A DNA stretch of 64,000 nt from Algoriphagus pacificus (GTDB lineage: Bacteria; Bacteroidota; Bacteroidia; Cytophagales; Cyclobacteriaceae), in contig NZ_JAFKCU010000004.1 of NCBI RefSeq assembly GCF_017254845.1, positions 62,001 through 126,000 on the forward strand. The letters are read 5' to 3'. The notes below the pieces were generated by a model. The model was given only the letters and a program-made list of their open reading frames with translations, ran no database searches and had not been told where the DNA came from. Made by a program: the position numbers and the translations under genes. Of this stretch, positions 1 to 7,851 are shown in pieces (position 1 is the stretch's first letter; each line of letters opens with the position of its first letter).

Positions 1-164
1 TTTGGGATCTGCTTCTAGGAGATTTTTAAATCTTAGCTAAACTAGCATGAAAATGACAGGAATGGGAGGATCCGGACGCTAATTTTTGCAGTATTTTACC
101 AATCAATCCTATTCCTTGCATGATCTTGCAGCTTTTACTAGTTTAAGCTTTCAATTCTAAAACT

Positions 165-914
165 ATGCTGAAAGAAGAAAGGCAGAAATTTATTCTCGAC
201 CAAGTTCATCTACATCACCGGGTATTGCTGAATGATTTATCTGAAAGCTTAAATGTGTCGATTGATACGGTCAGAAGGGATGTAAAAGAACTCGCAAAAG
301 ACAAAAAGCTTAAAAAAGTCCATGGAGGAGCGACTTCCTTTGGATTCATGAATTTCAGAAAGGATGAAGGGAATGTGTACCTGCAGTCCAAGAAAATAGC
401 CATCGCAGAAAAAACGGTTTCCTTGCTTTCGGAAGGGCAAGTGATTTTAATGAGTGGTGGTACGACGAATATGGAGGTTGCCAAGATGATCCCCAAAAAA
501 TTGGCGCTGACTGTTTTTACTCCTAGTCTTCATGTAGCCATGGAATTGCTAGACTTACCTGAAGTAGAGGTGATTTTTTTAGGAGGGAAATTACTCCATG
601 ATGCCAAATTTGCCGTGGGAGGGACAGTTGTCAACTCACTTTCTCAACTTCGAGTGGATATGTGCATTCTCGGAACCGGATATCTGGATGCTGAATTTGG
701 GTTGACGGAATTTGACTGGGAAGTGATTCAAGTAAAGCAAGCCATGATCCGCGCAGCAAAGAAAACCGTGATTTTATCAGTTTCAGATAAACTTCATTCG
801 GTGCAAAAATATAAGACTTGTGATATGTCTGCTGTAGATGTTTTGGTTACAGAATTGGATCCTGAAAACGAAATGTTGGATGCTTTTCGTCCTTTTAATT
901 TGACGTTAGTCTAA
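165..914 (+). CDS. DeoR/GlpR-family transcriptional regulator
   Basis: Repressor of the DeoR family, 249 aa, the usual length. An N-terminal winged helix-turn-helix covers roughly residues 1-57 and ends with the family motif VRRDVKEL followed by KKVHGGA. The rest is the DeoRC sugar-phosphate-sensing domain, with the MSGGTT and LGGKL segments typical of its phosphosugar pocket. In this family the domain releases DNA when a phosphorylated sugar binds. The ATG at 165 places the HTH at the very N-terminus, as expected. It stands alone, convergent with the cytochrome gene at 984 and separated from it by a hairpin. Its targets cannot be read from sequence; the carbohydrate genes downstream are reasonable candidates (inference). 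Family confident, ligand unknown. Confidence 0.9.
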   Translation: MLKEERQKFILDQVHLHHRVLLNDLSESLNVSIDTVRRDVKELAKDKKLKKVHGGATSFGFMNFRKDEGNVYLQSKKIAIAEKTVSLLSEGQVILMSGGTTNMEVAKMIPKKLALTVFTPSLHVAMELLDLPEVEVIFLGGKLLHDAKFAVGGTVVNSLSQLRVDMCILGTGYLDAEFGLTEFDWEVIQVKQAMIRAAKKTVILSVSDKLHSVQKYKTCDMSAVDVLVTELDPENEMLDAFRPFNLTLV

Positions 915-920
915 AAACAA

Positions 921-956
921 AAAACTTACTCAAGAGATAAGTCCAGAGTAAGTTTT
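921..956. terminator. Rho-independent terminator between convergent genes
   Basis: Arms AAAACTTACTC (921-931) and GAGTAAGTTTT (946-956) form a perfect 11-bp stem with a 14-base loop. It sits just after the regulator's stop codon and before the stop of the convergent cytochrome. A-rich and T-rich flanks mean it could act in both directions. Confidence 0.75.
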
Positions 957-983
957 AGGCTTAACAGGTACTATTATTTTTAA

Positions 984-1973
984 TTATTCAGAGCTTCCTG
1001 CAGGTGTGAACTTCACCACTTCTTTGGAAATAGGCTCAATGGTTTTCAGATATGCATAGATTGCTTTTAGATCTGATTCTTCCATTCCGGAATACATTGT
1101 CCAAGGCATCAAGCTGTTGAAATCACCTCTTGGGATTTTAGGAATCACATAGCCTGAGTCTGCATATTGCTTAAACTGACGCACAAATTGCTCCTCAGTC
1201 CAATTCCCGATTCCAGTTGGATCTTGGGTGATATTAGATGATCTCAAAACTGATCCATCCGGGTTACCAAATTCTCTTCCTCCTGAAAATGCAAACTCAG
1301 GAATGATTTGACCTTGATCGTTTACCGGTGTATGGCATTCAATACAACCTGAGGCATTGACCATATATGCTCCATAAGCTACCTGATCAGATGGATCAGG
1401 AATTTTCGCTGGAGTAGCGGCTGTAGGGATGGTTTTGATGATGAAATTCACTGGAAAATCAGCCTTTGAATCTGGAACTTCATATTCGATTGGATCCAAA
1501 GATCGAATGTATGCAATAATTGAATAGATGTCTTCAGGATCCATTTTTCCATAATAGAGATAAGGCATTAAAGGAAACATGGCTCTTCCGTCATTTGTAA
1601 CTCCTGTGGTGATTACTCGGTAGAGTTCCCCATCGGTATAGTCCGAAATTCCGGATGGAGTGATGTTTTTAGCATAAAATACTCCTGGAAATCCCATGCT
1701 GTGATCAAATCTATCTCCTCCTTTACCCAAAGTACCTGGGCTAGGAGGACCTGAGAATAAAGAAAAGTCACGAGTGGAATGGCAATCCATACAAACGGTG
1801 ACATGGTTTGCCAGGTAAGCCCCTCTTTCAATTCGCTCTTGACTATAATCCAATGTCAGGGGCTCGGGATCGGGAACATTTGGAAATGCAATTTGTAAAT
1901 AGGCCAGACTTCCTATGATAAGGATGGCTACTATTCCAAAAAGGTAAGCGATAATCTTTAAAACTTTCTTCAT
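984..1973 (-). CDS. Membrane-anchored diheme cytochrome c
   Basis: Diheme c-type cytochrome of 329 aa. An N-terminal hydrophobic segment (about residues 5-27) anchors it to the inner membrane with the heme domains in the periplasm. Two CxxCH sites are visible: CMDCH at residues 61-65 and CIECH at 210-214. Each is followed by a methionine segment (FPLMPY, then SLMPW) able to supply the sixth iron ligand. The two halves share a fold, with GAYLANH matching GAYMVNA. It resembles the cytochrome subunits that accept electrons from periplasmic alcohol and sugar dehydrogenases. It is a distant relative of the tandem cytochromes at 20771 and 21886. Physiological partner unknown; the GMC flavoprotein at 7852 is a possible donor (inference). 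Confidence 0.88.
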   Translation of the reverse strand: MKKVLKIIAYLFGIVAILIIGSLAYLQIAFPNVPDPEPLTLDYSQERIERGAYLANHVTVCMDCHSTRDFSLFSGPPSPGTLGKGGDRFDHSMGFPGVFYAKNITPSGISDYTDGELYRVITTGVTNDGRAMFPLMPYLYYGKMDPEDIYSIIAYIRSLDPIEYEVPDSKADFPVNFIIKTIPTAATPAKIPDPSDQVAYGAYMVNASGCIECHTPVNDQGQIIPEFAFSGGREFGNPDGSVLRSSNITQDPTGIGNWTEEQFVRQFKQYADSGYVIPKIPRGDFNSLMPWTMYSGMEESDLKAIYAYLKTIEPISKEVVKFTPAGSSE

Positions 1974-2203
1974 AAAAAATGTATTAGGTTGGTTCTCTTG
2001 AAATTAGGAATAATAATTATTTCTGAAAATCAGCCGTAAGAATCTTCTCTAGATTATTTGAAACTTAAAAAAAAATCTTTGATAGGTGATAAAATGCAGT
2101 ATTTCATTTTAGCAGATCGGGATATTTCAATTTTTATTTCTTAAAAGGCAGATTCTCTTTTACATTGATTATTTTCAGACTTTAATCAACCACACCCTTG
2201 AAA

Positions 2204-3628
2204 ATGAAGAGAATTTTAACACTAGCCTTAGCCTTTTTTGCATTCGGTGCGATGGCTCAAGAAGATCAGGTACTAAAAAAACTAGATGAAAAAGCCGCAT
2301 TTTACGGTGATATTTCAAAACAAATATGGGATCTAGCTGAGCTAGGATATTTGGAAAACCAAAGTTCTGCTTTGTTGCAGAAAACATTGACTGATGCAGG
2401 ATTCACTGTGAAAGCAGGAGTGGCAGATATTCCTACCGCATTTATGGCAGAATATGGATCAGGGAAACCAATCATTGGAATCATGGCGGAATTTGATGCT
2501 TTGCCTGGCGTATCCCAAAAAGCAGTTCCATTCCGTGATCCAGTTATCGAAGGCGGGGCAGGACATGCCTGTGGACACCATTTATTTGGAACAGCATCTG
2601 TAGCTGCCGGTATTTCCACCATGGAGTGGATGAAAGAAAATAACATTAAAGGTACAATCCGAGTGTATGGCACCCCAGCCGAAGAAGGCGGTGGCGGTAA
2701 AGTTTATATGGCTAAAGCCGGAATCATGGATGATGTGGATGCAATGTTGCATTGGCACCCATCTTCTGCTAATAATGCAGGGGCAAACTCCTCCTTAGCT
2801 AATATTTCTACCAAATTCAGATTTTATGGTGAGGCTTCGCATGCTGCAGCTGCTCCGGATCGGGGTCGTTCAGCATTGGATGCTGTAGAAGCGATGAATT
2901 TTATGGTTAACCTGATGAGAGAGCATGTGCCACAGGAAACAAGAATGCACTATGTAATTACCAGAGGTGGTGAAGCGCCAAATGTGGTTCCAGCTTTTGC
3001 AGAATCCTATCATTATGTTAGACATCCAGATGCGATGAAAGTGAAAGAGATTTTTGCCAAAATGGTAGATGCAGCTGAAGGAGCTGCTCAGGGAACACAG
3101 ACTAGGATGGAATATGAAATCATCAATGGTGTCTATAATTTATTACCGAATGAAACCCTAGCTACTGTTATGCATAAGAATCTGGAGCAAATCGGTGGGA
3201 TTTCTTACAATGCTGAAGAGCGTGCTTTTGCGGAGGATATTATCAAGACCTATCCTGCAGGAGTGATGGTTTCTCCAGAAGATGCGACCAAAATTGCTCC
3301 TTTCGAAGTCAATGAAAAAGGTTCTGGTGGATCAACTGACGTTGGTGATGTGAGTTGGTTGGTTCCTACTGCTGGTCTTGGTACTGCCACTTGGGTACCA
3401 GGAACTTCTGCTCATACTTGGCAGGCTGTAGCTGCTGGAGGAACAAGCATAGGAAGAAAGGGAATGATGGTAGCCGCGAAAACGCTGACTTTGACAGCAA
3501 TGGATATTTTCAAGGATCCATCGATCGCTGAAAAAGCAAAGGTAGAATTGGATAAAAGAAGAGGTGCTGGTTTTAAATACGAAGCTTTGACAGGAGAAAG
3601 ATCTGCTCCATTAGATTACAGAAAATAA
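2204..3628 (+). CDS. M20-family amidohydrolase (AbgB-like), exported
   Basis: Metal-dependent amidohydrolase of peptidase family M20, close in layout to the p-aminobenzoyl-glutamate hydrolase subunit AbgB, 474 aa. A signal peptide (MKRILTLALAFFAFGAMA) precedes the mature protein. Metal-site segments are visible: EFDALPG, the GHACGHHLFG cluster, TPAEEGGGG with the paired glutamates, and MLHWHPS. The dimerisation (lid) domain follows, roughly residues 195-315. I chose ATG 2204 rather than TTG 2198 because it starts directly at the signal peptide. Family members cleave amide bonds in N-acyl amino acids or amidated small molecules. The patatin-like gene begins 16 bases after its stop, so the two may be co-transcribed. 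Substrate unknown. Confidence 0.87.
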   Translation: MKRILTLALAFFAFGAMAQEDQVLKKLDEKAAFYGDISKQIWDLAELGYLENQSSALLQKTLTDAGFTVKAGVADIPTAFMAEYGSGKPIIGIMAEFDALPGVSQKAVPFRDPVIEGGAGHACGHHLFGTASVAAGISTMEWMKENNIKGTIRVYGTPAEEGGGGKVYMAKAGIMDDVDAMLHWHPSSANNAGANSSLANISTKFRFYGEASHAAAAPDRGRSALDAVEAMNFMVNLMREHVPQETRMHYVITRGGEAPNVVPAFAESYHYVRHPDAMKVKEIFAKMVDAAEGAAQGTQTRMEYEIINGVYNLLPNETLATVMHKNLEQIGGISYNAEERAFAEDIIKTYPAGVMVSPEDATKIAPFEVNEKGSGGSTDVGDVSWLVPTAGLGTATWVPGTSAHTWQAVAAGGTSIGRKGMMVAAKTLTLTAMDIFKDPSIAEKAKVELDKRRGAGFKYEALTGERSAPLDYRK

Positions 3629-3644
3629 CTCAAATCAACATTGA

Positions 3645-5993
3645 ATGGCGGCTTTTAGATCTTTTCAGATTATTCTAACACTAGGTTTTTTACTCAGTAT
3701 AACTTTTCCCAGTGCTGCTTTTCAAGAGAATAATTCCTCCGAAACCAGGCCTAAAATAGGTCTGGTTTTGAGTGGAGGAGGAGCTAAAGGAATGGCCCAT
3801 ATCGGAATCATCAGGTCCATGGAAAAGGCCGGGATCAGACCTGATTATGTCGTGGGGACCAGCATGGGATCTGTTGTCGGAGGCTTGTATGCTTTAGGGT
3901 ATAGTGCGGATGAATTGGAAGAAATCATTCTGAATATTGATTGGGATCTGATTATTTCCAATCGGGTTGAATTCAATACCATAGCCTTCGAGGAAAAAGA
4001 GTATTACAATCGCTATTTATTGGAGTTTCCTGTAGTGAATGGGAAAATAGCTTTTCCTTCGGGTTTGATTGAAGGTCAGATGCTTTCGGAAGTATTGCAT
4101 TATTATACCTGGCCTGCGAATAATTATAAGAGTTTTGATGATTTTCCGATTCCATTTCGATGCGTGGCAACTGATATTGCTACTGGTCAACCCATAATTT
4201 TTGATGATGGATACCTGCATGATGCCATGCGATCCAGTATTGCGATCCCTACAGCATTTACAGCATTTGATTTGGATAGTACCGCAGTGGTTGATGGAGG
4301 AGTTGTAAATAATTTCCCAGTTGATATCGCCAAAGAAATGGGAGCAGACATCGTGATTGGAGTTAATGTTTCTGATGAGGATTTTTTGGAAGTAGACCAA
4401 TTAGGAGGTTTCGGAGGTATTTTGATGCAATTGGCGATGTCACAATCGCTTGCTAAAACTAAGGGGAATATTGAGCAATGTGATATTTATATCAAGCCTG
4501 ACCTAGGGATTTATTCTACAGCAAGCTTTGGGAATTACAAAGAGATTTTGGCTTTGGGCGATGAAACGGGTCAGCTTTATTTTGATGATTTTAAGCAATT
4601 GGCGGATAGTCTGGGAAGAAATGATAAAGTGCTTGGAATAGGGTTCAAAGAAGCTCCGATTCAAATTTCAGGAGTTTCTTTTGTTGGAAATAGACTGTTT
4701 TCCACAAGTTTGCTTCAATCAAAATTAGGTATTAGTGCAGGAGAAACAGTTTCACGGGAAGAATTGGAAACAGCAATCCGACGGGTTTATGGAATCAATG
4801 GCTTTTATAAAGTGGATTACTCTTTGGTTCCTTTTGGTGAGGATAGATACAATTTAAAAGTCCGACTAAAGGAAAAGCCAGCCACACTTCTGAGTACAGC
4901 GATCCACTATGACAATCGATTTTCTGCAGGAATTCTTTTTAATTTAACTGCTAGGGATTTTATAGGGAAAAATAGCAGAACAGTGTTTTTGCTGGATGTA
5001 TCAGAAAATCCAAAAGCTCGAATCGACCATTATAAATACTTTGCTGGAAATAAAAATTTAGCGTTTAATGCAAGATTGAATCTACTTCGCCAGCAATTGC
5101 CTCAATATGAAAATGGAGAAGAATCTTTCATTCTTGTGGATAGGAATTCAAGTCTTGTGGCGCAAATGATTACCACAGGATCACTCAAGCAATTTTTTGC
5201 CCTGGGAGCGATTTACGAATACAGTAAATCAAGGCTTCAGTTTAATTTCAACTTTTCCGACGCATTAAAAAATGGCGTTCAAAGCTCCCTTGGATTGAGA
5301 TTTCGTTATTATAGAAATTCTCAAAACGACAGGAATTATCCAACTAGAGGTGCAGAGGGATTATTTGAACCTACCTTTCATCTGACCAATAATCTAACTA
5401 TAAATCTGAAGTCTGGATTCGATGAATTAGTCCTGAATTTGGATGGAATTGAGATTCCGATTGCAAAAGAAGATCTTCCTGGATTTACAGATGCTTTGGA
5501 GCCAGATCCTTATTTTTCTATCCTTGGCAGATATAGTAAATTCCTGTATTTAAGCCCAAAATTTCAATTTAAACCAGAAGTAGCTGGTGGATTGACTTTG
5601 ACTAATACTGCAGGTAGAGTTTATCAGGAATTTTTTGTGGGAGGCTATCAGAATATCCGATTTTCGGATACCAATTTTTGGGGATTGAACTATGCAGAAG
5701 TCCAATCCCCAAATTTTGCCAAACTTGGAATGAGTGCTCAGTTTATCCCTCTTAAAAAGATATACCTCCGAGCTGGTGCGAATTATTTGGGTTTTAGCGA
5801 TACGTTCGCATTAAACGATGAAGAGTTTTTTGACAAACTTTTTCAGACTGATTCTTTCTTTGGTTTTGGAACAGATATAACTTATCAATCTATTATCGGA
5901 CCGATCACAGTAGGAGTCAGTAGCAATAGTTCAGACAAAAAGCTTCGCTCTTATTTTTCCCTTGGTTTCTCCTTTAATTATTCGGATCGATAG
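3645..5993 (+). CDS. Patatin-like phospholipase fused to an outer-membrane beta-barrel
   Basis: Exported lipase of the patatin family with a BamA-type C-terminal half, 782 aa. After a signal peptide (about 1-26) comes the patatin domain, with oxyanion loop GGGAKGM (about 44-50), nucleophile motif GTSMG (Ser73) and the partner aspartate in DGG (Asp217), so the Ser-Asp dyad is intact. A POTRA-like segment begins near residue 340 (ISGVSFVGNRLFS), followed by a surface-antigen-type 16-strand-like barrel to the C-terminus. This order matches PlpD-like type Vd autotransporters, in which the barrel displays or releases the lipase. It follows the M20 gene by 16 bases. Its last 20 bases overlap the tail of the convergent GH43 gene. 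Natural lipid substrate unknown. Confidence 0.92.
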   Translation: MAAFRSFQIILTLGFLLSITFPSAAFQENNSSETRPKIGLVLSGGGAKGMAHIGIIRSMEKAGIRPDYVVGTSMGSVVGGLYALGYSADELEEIILNIDWDLIISNRVEFNTIAFEEKEYYNRYLLEFPVVNGKIAFPSGLIEGQMLSEVLHYYTWPANNYKSFDDFPIPFRCVATDIATGQPIIFDDGYLHDAMRSSIAIPTAFTAFDLDSTAVVDGGVVNNFPVDIAKEMGADIVIGVNVSDEDFLEVDQLGGFGGILMQLAMSQSLAKTKGNIEQCDIYIKPDLGIYSTASFGNYKEILALGDETGQLYFDDFKQLADSLGRNDKVLGIGFKEAPIQISGVSFVGNRLFSTSLLQSKLGISAGETVSREELETAIRRVYGINGFYKVDYSLVPFGEDRYNLKVRLKEKPATLLSTAIHYDNRFSAGILFNLTARDFIGKNSRTVFLLDVSENPKARIDHYKYFAGNKNLAFNARLNLLRQQLPQYENGEESFILVDRNSSLVAQMITTGSLKQFFALGAIYEYSKSRLQFNFNFSDALKNGVQSSLGLRFRYYRNSQNDRNYPTRGAEGLFEPTFHLTNNLTINLKSGFDELVLNLDGIEIPIAKEDLPGFTDALEPDPYFSILGRYSKFLYLSPKFQFKPEVAGGLTLTNTAGRVYQEFFVGGYQNIRFSDTNFWGLNYAEVQSPNFAKLGMSAQFIPLKKIYLRAGANYLGFSDTFALNDEEFFDKLFQTDSFFGFGTDITYQSIIGPITVGVSSNSSDKKLRSYFSLGFSFNYSDR

Positions 5994-7077
5994 TTTGAAT
6001 GGACCCATCAGGCAAATGGGTCAGCTTAGTCATCTTGATATTTCGCAGGTGCGTTTCTCCAGAAAGCTGTGTGTCGTGGTAGAATAAATACCATTCGCCA
6101 TTTACCTCCACGATGGAATGATGATTTGTCCATCCTTCCACTGGATTTAAAACTACTCCTTGATATGTAAAAGGTCCATAAGGATTGTCAGCTGTTGCGT
6201 ATGCTATGTTATGGGTATCTCCTGTGGAATAGGATAAATAATATGTTCCATTATACTTATGAACCCAGGCTGCTTCGAAGAACCTTCTTTCATTGTCACC
6301 ATTCAAAAGCGGATTTCCGACTTTATCCAAAATCTTGATTTCTTTGGGTGTTTCAGAAAATTCCAACATGTTATCGCTCATTTTGGCGATAATTGGTCCT
6401 AGGGCAGGCTGGTCATCTGCTGGTAGGCCATCAGTAGGTGCTGGACCTTTATCGTCAAATTTATTGTCTCGGTATTTCTGAAGTTGGCCTCCCCAGATTC
6501 CGCCAAAATACATGTAATACGACCCATCTGTGTCTTCAAAAACTGCAGGATCGATACTATAACTGCCTTTGATTGGCTCAGGTTGAGCAGTAAACGGACC
6601 GGTCGGAGAATCTCCTACTGCAACGCCGATTTTAAAAATATCCTGTTCATCCTTTGCAGGGAAATACAGATAATACTTGCCGTCTTTTTCTGCTGCATCC
6701 GGTGCCCAAAGTTGCCTCTTAGCCCAAGCAACATCTTCCACTCCCAAGACTTTTCCTGCGTCTACCACTGGTGAATCAGGAGAATCCATGGTATAAACAT
6801 GGTAGTCCATCATATTAAAATGTGAACCTAAATCATCTTGAGAGACATCGGACTCAATATCATGAGAGGGATAGATGTATATTTTCCCATCAAAAACATG
6901 TGCTGAGGGATCTGCAGTGAATAGATCCGTGATCAAAGGTTGGGAAAGATACTTTGCAGCAGTACTGTCCACTACTACAGTTTCTTCTTCGACTTCAGAA
7001 GTTTGAGAGGAGTTGTTGCAAGCTGAAAAGCCAATGCTTACAGCTACCGCAGGTAGGATTCTAAATAGGTTATTCAT
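5974..7077 (-). CDS. Glycoside hydrolase family 43 lipoprotein
   Basis: Five-bladed propeller glycosidase of family GH43, 367 aa, the family of arabinanases, arabinofuranosidases and beta-xylosidases. The N-terminus ends in a lipobox (GFSAC, Cys about 20), so it should be a lipoprotein. Catalytic signatures are visible: the base aspartate in FTADPSAHVF, the central aspartate in SIDPAVFEDTDG, and the acid glutamate in RRFFEAAWVHKYNG. Blade repeats of the YYLYF/YYMYF/YYLSY type recur. It is read toward the patatin gene and is divergent from the gluconate-dehydrogenase-subunit-3-like gene. With the GH10 xylanase at 42909 it suggests use of arabinoxylan or xylan, though the exact substrate cannot be read. 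Confidence 0.9.
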   Translation of the reverse strand: MNNLFRILPAVAVSIGFSACNNSSQTSEVEEETVVVDSTAAKYLSQPLITDLFTADPSAHVFDGKIYIYPSHDIESDVSQDDLGSHFNMMDYHVYTMDSPDSPVVDAGKVLGVEDVAWAKRQLWAPDAAEKDGKYYLYFPAKDEQDIFKIGVAVGDSPTGPFTAQPEPIKGSYSIDPAVFEDTDGSYYMYFGGIWGGQLQKYRDNKFDDKGPAPTDGLPADDQPALGPIIAKMSDNMLEFSETPKEIKILDKVGNPLLNGDNERRFFEAAWVHKYNGTYYLSYSTGDTHNIAYATADNPYGPFTYQGVVLNPVEGWTNHHSIVEVNGEWYLFYHDTQLSGETHLRNIKMTKLTHLPDGSIQTIDPNN

Positions 7078-7216
7078 AGGTTGGTATGTTTAGATATTGA
7101 GCTCAAGTTAAATTGAAAAAAAGATTTTTCAAGAAATCCTGGTGGAATTGCTTCCGCTACACATACCGTTAATTTGAAGCAAACCATTGATCTAAATGTC
7201 GAGCCAGATATAGTAT

Positions 7217-7235
7217 TTGATATTCTGAATATCAA
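7217..7235. promoter_or_regulatory. Perfect 9-1-9 inverted repeat, candidate operator
   Basis: TTGATATTCTGAATATCAA is a perfect 19-base palindrome around a single central T. It lies in the gap between the divergent GH43 and gluconate-dehydrogenase-subunit-3-like genes, 46 bases before the latter's ATG. The geometry suits a dimeric repressor. No regulator can be assigned from sequence. Confidence 0.45.
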
Positions 7236-7281
7236 TGAATTCGGTATATTGGACATACAAAAACCCATTTTAACCTTTCGT

Positions 7282-7839
7282 ATGAATCGTAGAAAATCAC
7301 TCAAAGTCCTTGGGGCTTCGGTTGCTGGTATTGCCGGTTTGGCACTTGTCGACTGGAAGTGGCAAATCATTGACAACCTCACTCACAAAGGATTTTTCAC
7401 CTTGGAGGAGGAAAAATTAATCTCAAGTATTGCCGATACCATTATCCCAGAAGGTCTTCCCCCAATTGTTCCAAGTGCTGAAGCAAAACCTATTGGAGCA
7501 TTAAGCACAGGAACTGATAAATATCTTATTAAACTTTTCGAGCAATGCTATGAAAAAGAAGATCAGGATCTGATCAAGCAGGAATTAGAGATCTTGAATA
7601 GTAATGCCAATTCCCAAATGGGTGATGATTTCTATAAGCTACCAAAGTCGGATCGTGAAAATCTACTCACCATGATGGGAACTTCAGAGGATGAGAATCA
7701 GAAAAAATTCTTTGACCTGATGAAAGAGCAGACCATTGTAGGTTTTACTACTGTCAAAGAAGTGATGGTTGAATACCGAGATTATAAAGTCGCTCCGGGC
7801 TTTTATACCGGATGTGCAGATGTTCCAGCCAAAGCTTAA
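7282..7839 (+). CDS. Gluconate 2-dehydrogenase subunit 3-like protein (LacC-like small subunit)
   Basis: Small exported subunit of a flavin dehydrogenase complex, 185 aa, in the usual size range. It starts with a twin-arginine export signal: MNRRKSLK, then a hydrophobic stretch SVAGIAGLALV. I therefore chose ATG 7282 over the upstream in-frame TTG at 7174, which would bury that signal. The body carries family segments such as FFTLEEEKLISSIADTIIPE and the C-terminal TGCADVP. In characterised complexes this subunit helps export and maturation of the FAD-bearing GMC partner. That partner begins 12 bases downstream, which supports an operon. It could serve gluconate, alcohol or glucoside 3-dehydrogenation; the pair alone does not decide. 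Confidence 0.87.
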   Translation: MNRRKSLKVLGASVAGIAGLALVDWKWQIIDNLTHKGFFTLEEEKLISSIADTIIPEGLPPIVPSAEAKPIGALSTGTDKYLIKLFEQCYEKEDQDLIKQELEILNSNANSQMGDDFYKLPKSDRENLLTMMGTSEDENQKKFFDLMKEQTIVGFTTVKEVMVEYRDYKVAPGFYTGCADVPAKA

Positions 7840-7851
7840 ACCACCCAGAAA

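Noticed and set aside
47-82. Short 11-codon open frame that could be a leader peptide ahead of the DeoR-type gene
   Set aside because: No ribosome-binding site, run of regulatory codons or hairpin supports it; frames of this length are expected by chance.
2198-2203. TTG start for the M20 gene
   Set aside because: ATG 2204 places the signal peptide at the N-terminus; the two added codons bring nothing.
7174-7281. N-terminal extension of the gluconate-dehydrogenase-subunit-3 gene from TTG 7174
   Set aside because: It would bury the twin-arginine signal that starts at ATG 7282, and the palindrome at 7217-7235 would fall inside the coding region.
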